NCBI GenBank assembly: GCA_000181795.3
Contig: CM012954.1
Span: forward strand, 12,965,066 to 13,029,065
Source of the DNA: Trichinella spiralis
Taxonomy: Eukaryota; Nematoda; Enoplea; Trichinellida; Trichinellidae
Reading direction: 5' to 3'
Length of the DNA stretch: 64,000 nt
Shown: positions 31,509 through 44,408 of the stretch, piece by piece
Layout: each line of letters opens with the position of its first letter
Numbering within the stretch: position 1 is the stretch's first letter
Translations under genes and position numbers: made by a program
The notes under the pieces: generated by a model
The model's database searches: none
Told to the model about the DNA's origin: nothing
What the model saw: only the letters and a program-made list of their open reading frames with translations

Positions 31509-32408
31509 TGCTTCCGCGAACATTGCCAGATATTACAGAAGTAAAAAATATCTATAACATACCACAGCAAAATTTTAAGAAAACGTGAATTTCATAAATC
31601 ATTTACTGGTCACCCATGACAAGTAAAATTATGCACAATGTTAAATAATAACATGCAATTGTCAAAAAATAAATTTATTACGTTATGGAATTTATCATAA
31701 AATAGTATTTTTGCTTAATTACAACTAGTAAACGTTCATAGAAAGGCAGCAAATTATATTCCATTCTCTTTTTCCCGTCATACCCTACTTTTATAAATAA
31801 AAAGCTAGCCAGATTTTACAAATCAATTACAGATATGTTTTTCGGAAATGCCGTTAACTGCTAATCATTATTTTTACAGATTCTATTTGAAAATTAACAA
31901 AAACAAATTCTGCAGCGACAATTCTTCAAAATATGAAAATATTTGAAATAAAACGATTCGAGAACATTTGCATTTTTAGAAAAACAGTGTTGTTCGCAGA
32001 ATTGAAAATTGTAAGAATATATGGTTTTAAATTTAAAAATAATAAAGAAAAACATTAAAATGAAGCAAATAAATGTAAATACATTACCACTTTCAAAGAA
32101 ATATTAAAGTGAAAAATAGCTGACAACACGAACTCACAACCTACAGTATACCAATTAGATACAGTTGAAAAATTTAATAGTACCAATTTTAAAAAAATAC
32201 TGATAATTAATTAAAACATCTTTTACGAGTATCAATTGTAAAAATATTTTTTTAACAAATAAATTTAGAAATACACAATTTCAACAATAATTATTATTTG
32301 ACGTTACTTTAAATCTATTTTTATACTGTAATTTGTGTAATGTGTATTCGTTTGGAAATTTCAAAATGAATACTATATATTAAAATGATTAAATAGTGAT
32401 ATTTTGAA
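31509..32408. other. AT-rich divergent intergenic region
   Basis: About 900 bases between divergent ZMPSTE24 and golgin starts. It is strongly AT-rich with no coding signal, and presumably holds both promoters. Confidence 0.6.
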
Positions 32409-35199
32409 ATGACTACAGAGAAAAATGAATTTGGAAGTTCAAAAGTATTATTGTTTCTTTAAGTTTTTCTTTTTCCAAGTATTACATTTCAGCTCGACAA
32501 ATATACTCGAGTTCAGTTATATGAAATTATCAAAAGACAAGCTGCACTGGTGCGCCATTTGAAAGAACAAAAAAACAGTAAGCAACGTTTTCAACAGTAT
32601 TTCTTTCTGATTGTATTGTTGCAGTTAGCAACAGTGATGCTGCTGTTAATAGCAGTGCCAAATTGGAAGAACGACAATCAGAAGAAAAAGTACATTTTAT
32701 AATTTAATTTAAATCAATAGTATTTTTATTTTATCGCATTAATATATTTCACTTGAACAGAAGATTACTGAATGTGATGCATCAGTTAGTGCATCACAAC
32801 AACAATGTAACAACGAGGTATGTGTAGTGTATTTATTGATAAGGTTGGAGATTTTAAATTGTATTTTCAATCATTGTAAAAAAAGCAGCAGAATGAAGTG
32901 CTTCTTCGTCTAAAAGATGAACTGAAATTACGAAAGTTTGATCTTGAAGCGAGTCGAATTGAAATTGCCGAATTGAAATCTCAACTGAACGCACTTGCTG
33001 TGGTAATGTAGTTTTGTATTTTCTTCTGTTTAATAATAAAGATTTACATGTAGATATCTAAATTAACAGCTTGCAATTGTTGTATTTATAATATTGAAGG
33101 GTTCTGAAAGTGGAAATGAGAAACGTCTACGACTCGAAATTGCAGATTACGAGCGTGCTATAAAGAAATTTGAAGCTGATTTGGTCACATTACGTGAAGT
33201 TCACGAAAAGAAATGCCACGATTTCAATGACATTTTGAATGAAAAAGGTTATTCTCCTTACAATTTATTTTGTTTTAAAGAGTGAAAATTATTTTTATAG
33301 AGAATTTACAAATTCGTCTAGTGGAAAATGAACAATCGATAGTTAAACTTGAGGAAGAAGTTGAACATTTGAAAAATGCACACGAGAAGCTCATTGAAGA
33401 AGTTGCTTGAATATTGTTTATCGTCGACCGTATTCAGAAGTTTATTTTATAGTCGAAAGCATCAAAAGCAACGGCAGAATTTGCCCAAGTTGCCAGAGCA
33501 AACGTTGCAGCCGATATGGAAAAGCAAAAAGTGAGCTAAATTTTCATTTGTCTCTTTTAATAATTTATTCATTCGTATATTCCAGATGCAATTAACAGAA
33601 GAGATCGCCTTTGCAAACAAGCGTCTGGAAGCAAACCAACAATTGACAGCTGAGCTTCAACGACGCAATATCGGTTTAGAGAACGATATGCAATGTTTGC
33701 GAGATGAGCTTGCAAGTACAAGAGAAGCGTTCGATAGTTACAAAATAAAAAGTCAAGCTGCACTGTTGAAACAGCAACAAGAGCAGAAACATTTTCAACC
33801 TAGCAACAATGAAGAAAAGTAGATTGTAGAAAAAAAAATGCAACAGCATCAGCACTGGTGTTTAGCATATTTTTTTTCTTTAACCACAAGTTCACCTTTT
33901 TCAGGGAATTGCTCGAGAAACAAGTTGCCAGTTTGCAAGAGAAATTAGATAAAATGACGTACGTGTGTAAAAATAATCAAGTGAAATTTTGTGATATTAG
34001 CGTGAAAATTAATACTTATTATTTTATAGTTTGTTGTATCAATCGGCTTGCACACAAATACGAGATCTGAATGAGAATGAAAAGTTTTTCAAAGAGGAAA
34101 TTCGACAACGCTTAGAATTAGCTGATGCGACTGAAAAATCACTCCTCGAAAAGTAAATTTTACCGTTTTTGTTGTTTTCACTTTTCTTGATTTTAAGCCT
34201 TACATTTTTAAGGCTCAGTGCTTCTGAAAAGGAACGCAAACGAACAGTGGCTGAACTGAAAGCGCAGTTGGAAAATATGACAAAAGAAAAGGATTCAATT
34301 TCTGAAAAATACGATCAACAATTCAACTTACAACAATCCGAACATGCTACACAAATTAGCGAAATGGAGAAGAAGTTTGCTTCGTTGCAAGAAGAATGGG
34401 AAAAATTAATTTTGGACAGGAAGAAATCTACGTCGCCTGTTTTGACAGATCGGTCGTTCAGTTGCCCTCGAACACCACCATTTTATGAGCGGAAACCTGG
34501 AGAAGGTTCAGAAGAGATATCTTGCTTCACCGGTATTCACATTGGCAATGCAATGAATGCTCAGGTATAGATTACAACTTGATGTTGTTACACGCTTTCA
34601 TTTCATTTCATTTCTTTGCACAACATATGTATTTATTTAGGCATCTGAATGCTCAATTAGCCCAACATCATTGATTCCTCTCGATGAACTCATCGATGCA
34701 AGTGAGCACGATATATTTAATTTACCTGAAAAACAAATGGAACAGAAAATTTCATAAGGGCTTTTTATTTTAGCAGACATACCTCAGCAGAGTCCTTTTT
34801 ATGCTGTTAATGCAGAAAATGGACATCAAGCTCTAGATGAGAGGGGAAAAAATCTCCACCTTACAGAATTGCTTTACGAATCCGAATCCAACAATACTCG
34901 TTTGGAAGAACAGATTCGTCTGCTGAAAGATGAAATTCGTCGTCTGAATCGAAACCAAGAACGTGAACAGCATATTGCAAATGCAGAATATTTGAAAAAC
35001 GTCATTCTTGAAGTTGGACTTTGTTGAACAACTGAAACCATTTTAAAATCGATTCTTTGTTGTTCTTTTTTAGTTTGTCGCACCGAAGATGCCAGATGCT
35101 CGGAAAAAGTTAATTCCTGTACTCACTGCCATGTTGAGCCTAAGTCCAAGCGAAGTGGCTATACTTCAAAAAGTTTTGGGCAAGAATACAGTTTTATAA
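32409..35199 (+). CDS. GCC1: GRIP-domain coiled-coil golgin, GCC1 (GCC88)-like
   Basis: This looks like a peripheral trans-Golgi tethering protein recruited by ARL1 through a C-terminal GRIP domain. It starts MTTEKNEFGSSK, then LDKYTRVQLYEIIKRQ, and is followed by many short exons that are almost entirely heptad-type coiled coil (for example LRLEIADYERAIKKFEADL and QMQLTEEIAFANKRLEA). The last exons carry a GRIP-like domain (about 34970-35190): AEYLKNVIL, then FVAPKMPDARKKLIPVL and LSLSPSEVAILQKVLG. The conserved GRIP Tyr is present. Assignment to GCC1 rather than another GRIP golgin rests on length and the LxKVL-type end and is tentative. The stop used here is TAA at 35197-35199. A GC-AG intron (donor GGCAAG at about 35180) could instead join the exon from 35238, ending PRWSGFS. 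Confidence 0.8.
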
Positions 35200-35490
35200 T
35201 TAAATTTACAAATATGTACATATATAACATGTTTTAGACAGCGACACTGATGACTCTGAAAAACAGTCAAAGCGCTATCAATGGTACGGTTATTTACCCC
35301 GATGGTCGGGTTTCAGTTGATTTTTTTCTCATTTATTTTGTTCATGTTCAACACAATATGTGAATGAATTTAAATTTGATTTTAAAATAAAAAAAAATTA
35401 ATTGTAAAATCAGAGCACGAACAAGGCAAATGAACATTAAAATATAATACATTCAGTGTTTCGATGAATAACATGAATACAACCAATGCT

Positions 35491-37447
35491 CTAATGCGGC
35501 AACATCGATGACATGTTGGAAGGCATGCTTAAATATACATCATAAGTATATGAAATTTATACATAAGATATATAGTATAAAGTAAAATAAAAATCTAAAA
35601 CAACATCACTTACTTATTTGGCGTATACATAATCGTTTGCGTAGGTAAAACAGTTGAAATGGGTGGAATAATTTGCGGAGGAGCAAGCTGATTCACCTAA
35701 ATAACAAAATCAAAACCCTTTGACGCTTTTCCATAATTACACTAGATAAAGAATTTACGGTTTGAAATGGTGTCGCTTCATTCATAGCAGAATGATACAA
35801 TGTTAACGCATCCAACAAACGTGAATTCACTTCGACAAGTTGATTATGCTCTCGATCTATGGCTTCCAGTTCTTTTTCAATCGCTTGTGCCATTGACAGA
35901 CATCTTTCTGAAATTTGAATAGTAAATTACAGAAATTGTTAAATGAACAAATCATTTATCATTTACCTTCCAAAGCACACGTTTCAGGCGGATCTGGCCG
36001 TTCTCCAGTTGGATCCAAATCTTGCATAGCGATCAAACAATTTACCAATTTCTCCTAGGATGTTGTAAAACCGATTTAATAAAAATTAACAAAAGTTTCA
36101 AAACCTCTTCAACTTCATCAATTTCTGCTGGTGCTTCCGGTTGATTTGGTTGAATAGCAGTAATTAATACATTTTCATCAAAACTGACAGATTTTTTCCG
36201 TTCTGAAACAGTAAATTATAAAAATATATCAAACACAACAAATACTAGTTTTACCTTGTTTTTCCACAACAGTATTTAACTGATCAGTGACAAAACTAGC
36301 CGGAAAAAAGCCTTCACCTCGGTGATTCATACCTCGCCACCAATTAGGATCTCTTTAAAAAAATTATAACATTTTTTCACATCACATCATAATGAAATAT
36401 AACTTACTCATCGTCAGTAACCGTTATCAATTCGCCGGCAAAAAAAGAAAGCTCATTTTCTTCAGCAGCCTCAAAATCGTATAGAGCTTTTACTGTACCA
36501 TACTTGTTGCCTTTGTGATTACTTGTCGCATCAGCATTATCTCTTTGTATATCCTTCAGCGACAAGTCAATAGCTGAAGAAATTAAATTCTATGCAATGC
36601 ATTTCAAGTATTAATTTACAATTGTCAAAATTAAAACAAATCCATTTATTTAAAAATTTCATAATGATATTATTTCCCTACCTTTGGCTAAATCTTCTTC
36701 CTCTTTTCTTATTGCCACTTCATCGTAAGTTTTTTTCGGTACGGACTACAGTAATAAACAGTCAGCTTAAGTAAAACATTTTTATAAAACTATAAATTCA
36801 TACATCAGCAAGAGGTGGAAACTCGTAACCCTGTCGTTCTAAATCAGCATACAAAACTCTCATGGGCCTATAAAAAATATTACATTAATAATGTTATTTC
36901 AATTATGTAAATGCTTACTCCATGTGGTAATCGACACCAGCTTCTTCCTTTCTCCAGCGTTTGATCAAACCACGCACTCTTTCACCAACAAGACGATTAC
37001 TCTGAAAAATTGTTATTTACACATTCAACAAATATGATGTCACCGAATATCATATATAAAAAAGTTAAAACAAACGCTCACTCCGGTAGCTTTTGAGTTC
37101 AACTCATTTATAAATTCGCTAGTGCAAACTTCTTCTTTGAAATTACGACCGCAATTTGAAATACAAGAGTCAAGAACCGTCAGCGCAAGCATAACAACAT
37201 GAGGATCTCGGTGATTAAGCCGTTTTCGTATTGATAACAGGCAGTCCTTAGCGGCTCGACTATCACCACGAGAAACTTGATCACATATTTCCAAAATTAT
37301 TGCCCAATTCAATGAAGTCAACTTGTGCGACGTAGCTCGTTCTATAATATTTAATTAATTAATCGTATACTTAATTATTTGTTCAATAATATTACCAACA
37401 ATAGCGTCAAACGGAGAAGAAGATGAACTAAACAAGTTCAACGGCAT
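35491..37447 (-). CDS. STAM: Signal-transducing adaptor molecule (STAM), ESCRT-0 subunit
   Basis: STAM pairs with HRS at early endosomes to sort ubiquitinated cargo. Domains in order: VHS (residues about 10-140; [35 protein letters not shown]), a linker with the family-typical GYEFPPL, a ubiquitin-interacting motif ([17 protein letters not shown], about 36560-36700), and SH3 ([35 protein letters not shown], about 36270-36520). A coiled core follows ([21 protein letters not shown], about 35760-35890). The start is the ATG at 37445-37447 ([12 protein letters not shown]). The end is less sure. The frame reaches a stop right at TPNK (about 35613), but a perfect donor (AATAAGTAAGT) there joins in frame to a short exon ending NMSSMLPH, with stop at 35491-35493, which I prefer. 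Confidence 0.92.
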
Positions 37448-38205
37448 TTTTAATCACTACTAGGACACCATTGTACTACAGTATGTTATACAATTAAAAG
37501 AAATCTTTCAAGTTTTATTCTTCAACTACAGTATGCATTGTTAATATAAACAAACACTAAATAATGTGCAACATTAAAATTATATTTTTTATCAATTGCA
37601 TTATAGTATTCAATGAATTTTTTTTATTATTTAAAATATTTGCTTTACGCTCTAATTACTGTTTTAATAATTACCTTTTGATTATCTTTTAAACAATTAT
37701 CATTGCAATTTAAATAAATATTATTTCAAATTACTACTAATATAATTGTTTTTCAAATAAATTGATATATATATATATATATATATATAATGAATTCAAA
37801 TATTACATTAATGTTTTGCATCTTACATTGGGTAAAAATTAAAATAATTGCGCTAATAATGTTCACTTAATAGAATGATTTGATATCAGTGTTCATTCTT
37901 CGATTATTTTTACAAATTTTAAAATGCCAGTTACTGATAAATTAATAAATATAAGCATAGATGTGCGCATATAAATAAACATAATATACAGATAACCTGG
38001 TTGTAAGTGCAATATATTAGATTTGTGAATATAGTTCATAAATTATAAAATATTAATATGTATCGATTTTTATTTTTAAAAAGTTCATTAAGATCACTTA
38101 AAAATTGTCAAACCTTTATATTTACAGTAGACAGTACTTGCATAAAATTGTTTCCGCAGAATTCTTCTGCTGTTGAGAATATTAAAATTATTGTTTTTTT
38201 AATTT
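37448..38205. other. AT-rich divergent intergenic region with (AT)n run
   Basis: About 760 bases between the divergent starts of STAM and SCYL2, extremely AT-rich. An (AT)n microsatellite of about 25 bases lies at about 37765-37789. No gene is seen. Confidence 0.65.
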
Positions 38206-41200
38206 ATGGATTATTTCAATAAACTCAAATCCACGGTATACAGCGTTAAAGCTACTGTTGATTCTGTTTTGCCTGGGAATGCTCTGACCCGGGATTTTGA
38301 ATGGCTTCAGCATGTAGCGTCGGCTGGTCCTGGTCTTCTCTGGAAAGTTTACAAAGGCTACAAGAAGAGTAATAAAAGGGTAACTAGTGTTATGTTTCAT
38401 TCTGAGACTATGCTGTGAAATTGGAATATGTAGGAGGTGTCGTTATGGTTATTTGAAAAAAAATTGTTGGATAAATTCACCCACAGTGAACGTAACCAAG
38501 TGATTGATTCGATTCGACGTGGGGTCTGTCAGCTGACGCGACTGAAGCACCCATATATACTAACTGTTGAACATCCTCTTGAAGAATCTCGGTTGCAGTT
38601 TTCTTTTTGAAAAGTAACTTATATGAATGTTTGTTTATTTAAATTTTTTAGAGATTCTCTCGCTTTCTGCACAGAACCAATTTTTGCAAGTCTAGCCAAC
38701 ACACTTGGTCGTATAGATAACATGCCACCGACTATTCCTGCTGAATTGGATTCATTTAGTTTTGAAAATGTTGAAATTAAGCATGGTTTGTTAACGGTGA
38801 GTTCATCTACGTTTCCAGTTTTCAGTGGCTACTGATCATGTAATATTTTCAGTTATTACATGCGCTTTCATTTGTACATACGGATGCTCACATTTTGCAC
38901 AACAACATTTGCCCGGAATCGATCATGATCACAAAAAGAGGTTGTTGGAAATTAGCTGGTTTTGAATTTTGCTCATCTTGCAAATCTTCTTCTGATCAAC
39001 AGGTATTGCTGCTGAATGCTGCTGATTTATATTTGAAGAATATTAATTTTGTATTTTATTTTCCAATATTTTGTATATTATTTGTTATTATTTTATCATC
39101 ATTTCGTGTATGATTAGAATTTTTTTTCAAAACAAATAAATTGATAATACAGTATAAAGAAGTTCACGTAAAGTAATATCAAATTGTTACATTGTGACAG
39201 TATGCATTTGATGTAAAACGGTTGTTAATAATATAATTTTACATTAAACTTATAGAAGATATTTTTTAAAATGAAATTTAGGTGCAGTTTGACGAGGTAC
39301 GTTATGATGATTGTTTACCAGTTTTTGCACAACCATCACTGAACTATCTGGCGCCAGAAATAATTCTTGGTGGTCGAATTGACACCTCTGCTGACATTTA
39401 TTCATTTGGTGTGCTTATTTTTGCCATTTTCAACAAAGGTCGTCCGATATTTGATTATGAAAATAATATCAATTCGTTTGAAGCGAAAATCAGAGAGGTA
39501 TTGGTTGAATATTATAACATGCATATACAGTTAATTAATATTTAGTTGAAAGTAATGCCACTGCCGTTGACGAACAATATTCCTGATGTTCTTAGAGAAG
39601 ATTTTAAATTATGTTTTGTTTTGACGCCGGATTTGAGACCGGATGCTTCTCAGCTTAGTAGAGTAATTAATTAATTAATTAATTAATTGGAGGATTGAAT
39701 GATTTTATCACAATTGAATGAATATTTAGATTGAATTTTTGGACAGTAGCGATGTGAAATGTTTGGAAAGATTGGAAAATATGTGTCAGTTGAATGTTGG
39801 AGAGAAGATTGAATTTTTGAATGAATTGGATAATTTTGTTGGAAAATGTTCAAAAGTTTGTTTCATTAGAGAATCTATGTTTTTTTGTCGATGTTTTATC
39901 TATTGCAATGTGTGAAAATTGATTTAGCGTGTTTGTTATTGGAAAATTTTACCTTGGCTAATCGACGAATTGAAAATACCAGTGACCGCGTCGGCTGCGT
40001 TGTTGCGAATAATTTGCATAGCGAAGAAGTTGACTCAGAACGAGTACCAGCTTCGGATATTGCCCCCGGTGCTTGAGATGATGAAATCCGATGATGTGAA
40101 AGTGCGAGCTTTGTTGCTTGGTGAGATGCAGTTTTTATTGGAAAACACACCCCAGTCGGAAATCAAATCATCCATGTTACCATTTTTGTTCTCGTCTTTG
40201 GATGTTCAAGTGCCAGCTTTGCTAGTAAATTTTATGATTTATTAAAGATAGTATTAATAATAATAATAATAATAATTGATAGGAACTTGCCTTGAAATCG
40301 ATACCGACTGTAATTCACTTGATTGATTCGAAAACAATGAAAAATCCACTTCTGCCGACGTTGTTGCGCTTAGCTACTGATGTCCAAGTGTTATCGGTAC
40401 GATATTTATTATCTCTTTGCCAAATCACGCTTAATTGATGAACGTTTTATTTATTCAGGTCAAAGTAAACGCGTTGCTTTGCATTGGAAGTATCGTTAAC
40501 TCACTTGAAAGATGGATGATAATGGAAATTGTGATACCAACTTTAGCGCGTATCAATTCACATGAACCTGGCGTATTAATGGTTTTATTAGGTATATCTA
40601 ATTATGATTAGATAATAATGATAGTGTGAAATTTCATTTTTAGGAATATTTCAAGTAATATTTAATAATAAACAGTTCAATTTATCGAAAGAAATTATGG
40701 CTAAATATTGTTTACCATCTTTATTAATGGCTAGCGTAGAGAATGGCTTGAATTTGGTGCAGTTTGAAAGTTTCATCAAGCTTATCAAAGAGATGTTATC
40801 AAAAATTGAGAAAGATCAACGTCTACGATTAGAAGGCGATACTCAGTCACTGCAAGAAACCTTTTGGTATGTAAATGGATCCATTTGTTTTCAATTCATT
40901 GAATTAATTTATTTGAAATAGCAAATCGAAAAATGAAAATTTGATCATCAACATAGAATGCAATTCTACAAAACCCAAAGTGAGCAATAGACGGATGCTA
41001 GTGGTATACTATGAGTGGCATGGATTATTAATATTTTTCAGGGTAGTCGACTGAGTTTAGAAGAGAAAAAGCGTTTAGCTTATGAACAGGAACAAGAACT
41101 TCGTTTGCGTTCACAAGCTCCTATAATGCCGATCATTGCGAGCAAAGAGAAACAAGCTCCTCCAATTAGCGCATTTGATGAATTGTCATTTTCATTAGCT

Positions 41201-41455
41201 TCTTCGTTGGAACTTGGTGGAAATGCAAAGCAGAATACTTCTGGCAATCCGTTTCGTCCGTGTTGGCAAAATGCTGCTCAACAGTCGGCTAATAGCACTG
41301 AGCCATTTTCAGAAACATCCCAGGGCGATCGTTGTTTAGCACAATCACAGCCAATAATACCGTTGATTCCACCTCCGCCCCCATCTCGAGCTGCTTCTTC
41401 TGTCAGTCAGGCTGTGAAGAAATCCAATACGAATTTGGACGATCCATTTCGTTGA
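38206..41455 (+). CDS. SCYL2: SCY1-like protein 2 (SCYL2/CVAK104) pseudokinase
   Basis: SCYL2 is a clathrin-coat-associated Scy1 pseudokinase acting in endosome/trans-Golgi traffic. It has roughly a dozen exons. The N-terminus (MDYFNKLKSTVYSVKATVDS, then ALTRDFEW) is diagnostic. The kinase-like fold spans about 38270-39740 and lacks catalytic residues: the HRD loop reads LHNNICPES and the DFG position reads GFEF, but the APE motif and helix F region survive (LNYLAPEIILGG, DIYSFGVLIF). HEAT-like repeats follow (about 39750-40870; ILPPVLEMMKSDDVKVRALLL). The C-terminus is low complexity with Pro-rich and NPF-type content (SGNPFRPCW) and ends LDDPFR. NPF and DPF are endocytic-adaptor binding motifs. 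Simple repeats (TTAA)n and (TAA)n lie in its introns. Identity is strong. Confidence 0.93.
39664..39688. repeat. (TTAA)n simple repeat in SCYL2
   Basis: About six tandem AATT/TTAA units at the start of an intron of SCYL2. Confidence 0.9.
40253..40276. repeat. (TAA)n simple repeat in SCYL2 intron
   Basis: Eight or so tandem TAA units just upstream of a splice acceptor of SCYL2. Confidence 0.9.
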
Positions 41456-42068
41456 ATTTTATAGAAATATGGAAGATAATTTGAATTTTTTATTTTCATT
41501 TTTTGTCATCTATTGAATAGAATAAAATGAATTGAATGCATTCGTGTTTGTTTTGAATAAAAATTTTCGATGAGAGAGAGAAGATTGGATTTAGTTTGGA
41601 TGATGATGATGATAATCATCATTCAGTGTAGTTTACTTGTATTAAAATGAGGCTACGTCGGTGGCATGCGGTGTTGTTCGCTGGCCCCCAAGTGGCTGGC
41701 TTGTTTCTTCTATTTTAAATATACTCGCTTCCAAAGCGATTCAAGTGCTATGAGCAAAAGGCGGAAAAGGGTGGCAACGTTTACACTGGCGTGAGGTGGA
41801 CGCACGCTGGACAGGTTAAAACTGGCGTCTTGCTCAAGAGGCCATTGGTCAGTGCAAACACGCCGGCCGGACATTCGTTGGTCAACCTGTCGCGGTTTTC
41901 AACATTCTCCACCACCTTTCGCTGTTGCTGTCGCTATACTACTACTATTGCTTGCTTCTACTGCTGTCATTGCCACTGCATAGCACTGTTTGCAATTTTA
42001 TCCAAAATCACCATCAAACTGTTTATTCAAAAATTATTTCACCATTTCTTTGTACAGATTCCAATTCA
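41456..42068. other. Intergenic and probable promoter/5' leader of the MH2-like gene
   Basis: The first part is the AT-rich 3' flank of SCYL2, with AATAAA at about 41520. From about 41650 to 41940 the DNA is noticeably more GC-rich than the surroundings. The segment then meets an acceptor-like TTGTACAG at about 42058, just before the ATG at 42069. This fits a promoter and noncoding first exon, though an upstream coding exon cannot be excluded. Confidence 0.5.
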
Positions 42069-44408
42069 ATGATTCAACAGCAGCAGCAAAGTTGTATTTC
42101 GAGAAGTAAAATTCTTTACGGCACTTCTACCAGGGAAGCTTGGTTCAGTTTGGACGATGTTTACAAGGTAATTATTTTACCATCTATTTGTTTTTTCTAT
42201 TTTTTTAAATTTATTTCAATCAATCAAAATTAGCATCACATTGATGAAGTGAATGAAAAATTGTCATCACTTGATGATGGTATATGGGCGAAATTGATTC
42301 TGATGGAAAAGAATCGACGTATTGCAAAAGCGTATTTGCGATCTCCGGTTACTCGAGTTGACGGTTCTCGTGCAGGCTTCGATGGCCACGTTATCGGTTT
42401 CAATTCCTTTTGCTCTACACATAATGATGCTCAGGTTGCAGAAATTAGTGCAAAAATTAGTTCTGTAAGTAAATCAAAACAAAAAAACCGGTTTTTTTTG
42501 TTCTTAATTATTACATTTGTAATGGTATTTTAATTTTTCAAATAATATCAGGGTGTTGTGCTGAAAATCGATAATCAAGGTAATATTTTGGCCAAACGTC
42601 GTGGTCATTCGCCGGTCATTGTCCAAGGTGCTAATTGTCCGGATATGCATTGCTTAGGCAAAGATGTCATATCTATTGAAGGCCATCTCGAAGTGCAGAG
42701 AGCGATTAAGGTGAAATTTTCATTCTATACTAAACCAGAGATTTATAGTTTGTGTTCATTGTTAATTTTGTTCAAGGTGTTTGACATGCGTTTGTTCAAA
42801 GAAGCTGTAGAAATTGAATTCAGACGTTCAAAGCCAGACATGAGAAAACTGTTTTACAAAAGTGTAGTTCGCATTTCGCTGGTCAAAGATGATCCCCATC
42901 CGCTGAAAACTCCGTGCTGGATTATGGTGATCAATTTGGTCGCCTTGGATGTAGTGAACAGCAAAACAGCATCATCCGGTCAGCGGAACAGTTGGATGAT
43001 GACGAGAGCTCAGTCCGAGCTAGATCTCAGAACGGGCAAAGTACCATTGGCCGGTAATTTCAGCTTCAGCTCATCATCAGACCCTTCAAACGTGGTTACG
43101 AAACGGTTGTTTATGACAAAGCTGAAACCAAATTATTGGGCCAGTCACGAGCTAGCTTATGAATCGTGTTGCTCTAGCAGTTCTCAAAGTTTTGTAAGTC
43201 ATATTTTGTTCATCTTTGAATATGAAATCGCGGAAGCTAATTTTCAGTCAAGAGAAGTTCGCGTGTATTGCATCCATTGCTAATATCAGCTTTGCAAAGT
43301 TCACGACACGCGATCATTTCTGAATCGTGCACTAACCAGTGTTTTTCATTTGCCTGTCAGCATTCAAGCATTGCTTGCTCACTGATTTATTTCTCTTTCA
43401 ACCAGCACAACAGCATGAGTTGTTGATTTTGACAAAGCACTTGTTAATCTGAATCTCTTCCAATAATAGTAAATAAACACATATACAACTGATAATATAT
43501 ATGAACTTTTTTAAAAAATATCCATCTTTCGAACAGTTCATAATTTACATTTATACAAATTCTTATATAAATCTGAATTACAACACAGTAGGAATTTTAA
43601 ATTGTGCATTTCAAATTTAAAATATAATACTTACAATTTGGGATTCTGGGAGATGAATGGATCAAAGCGGCGTGGTCTAATGTTAAACGTTTCTGAATGC
43701 TTGTTCTATTTGTAAAATCACAAAAACAGGTCAGAGCTGTTAAAATCATTTGTACTGTTTGTACAAGCTGTCGAGAGAAACTTTCAACGCGTTGTATTGC
43801 GTACGTGAAGCGTGTTGGCACTTCATCTAATTTGCACACAAAAACAGAAAGATTGTTCAGTACAGTATGACATATCTGGATTGATAGGAGGTTTAAAAAA
43901 CACGTTTGTATACCAAATTATGAATATTGGTAGTTATGTCAGAAAATATTGTGCTAGGCTCTAAATTACATGAGTGATTGAGTTTGTTGTCGTGACGCTT
44001 GACTGAACGTTGTGATCACACAAACATGCACATACAAATGTACAAGCACTTTGGTTGTGTATTAATGATTATGTTCATTAAAAATATGCTAATAGAGTTG
44101 GTTGTTGGAAATATTGTAGCTTTCCAATGGACGATCGTCAAGTCCGAGTTTGCTGTCGGAAAGTTTCAGCGAAACCCAAACGACCGACTCTGGCTTTTTG
44201 GATGTGGTCAACAATGAAGCAGATAAAATTCCCGGTGAGTTCGGCTTTGACTGTTCGACTTTTTCCCGTTATTAACAATAATTTAGTCAAAGAAGGGTCG
44301 GAAAAATGCGCTCCATTATTATGCGAATTGGAGGAGAGCCGCTCAGCGAGGTTGCACGAACAGCATCGAAGCATGTGCAAATCGAATGCTGAAATATATC
44401 GGCTATGA
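42069..44408 (+). CDS. MH2-like (anomalous Smad) protein, Expansion/TAG-68 type
   Basis: The core exons (42069-42167, 42234-42463, about 42552-42711, about 42777-43194) encode a domain with the shape of a Smad MH2 and no N-terminal MH1. In order: NRRIAKAYLRSPVTRVDGSR, a Smad-like GVVLKIDNQGNILAKRRGHS strand, VFDMRLFKEAVEIEF, SVVRISLVKD and TPCWIMVINLVALDVV, the last two matching the Smad MSFVKG and TPCWIELHL region. The best family guess is the protostome Expansion/Rebuff-type Smad-like proteins (nematode TAG-68), from memory of the family. The 3' end is uncertain. If the GTAAGT at 43195 is a donor, the next in-frame exon is about 44121-44234 (LSNGRSSSPSLLSESFSET) and the last ends at 44408. 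If not, the frame stops at 43283. The N-terminus has a Gln run (IQQQQQS). Confidence 0.65.

Noticed and set aside
33407-33595. Zinc-ribbon-like ICPSCQSKRCSRYG frame
   Set aside because: The same bases in another frame give the golgin coiled-coil exon (SKASKATAEFAQVARANV), which fits its neighbours and splice sites.
43597-43839. Minus-strand frame of 80 codons inside the MH2-like gene
   Set aside because: Somewhat protein-like, but it has no splice partners, no recognised family, and lies antisense in an inferred intron.
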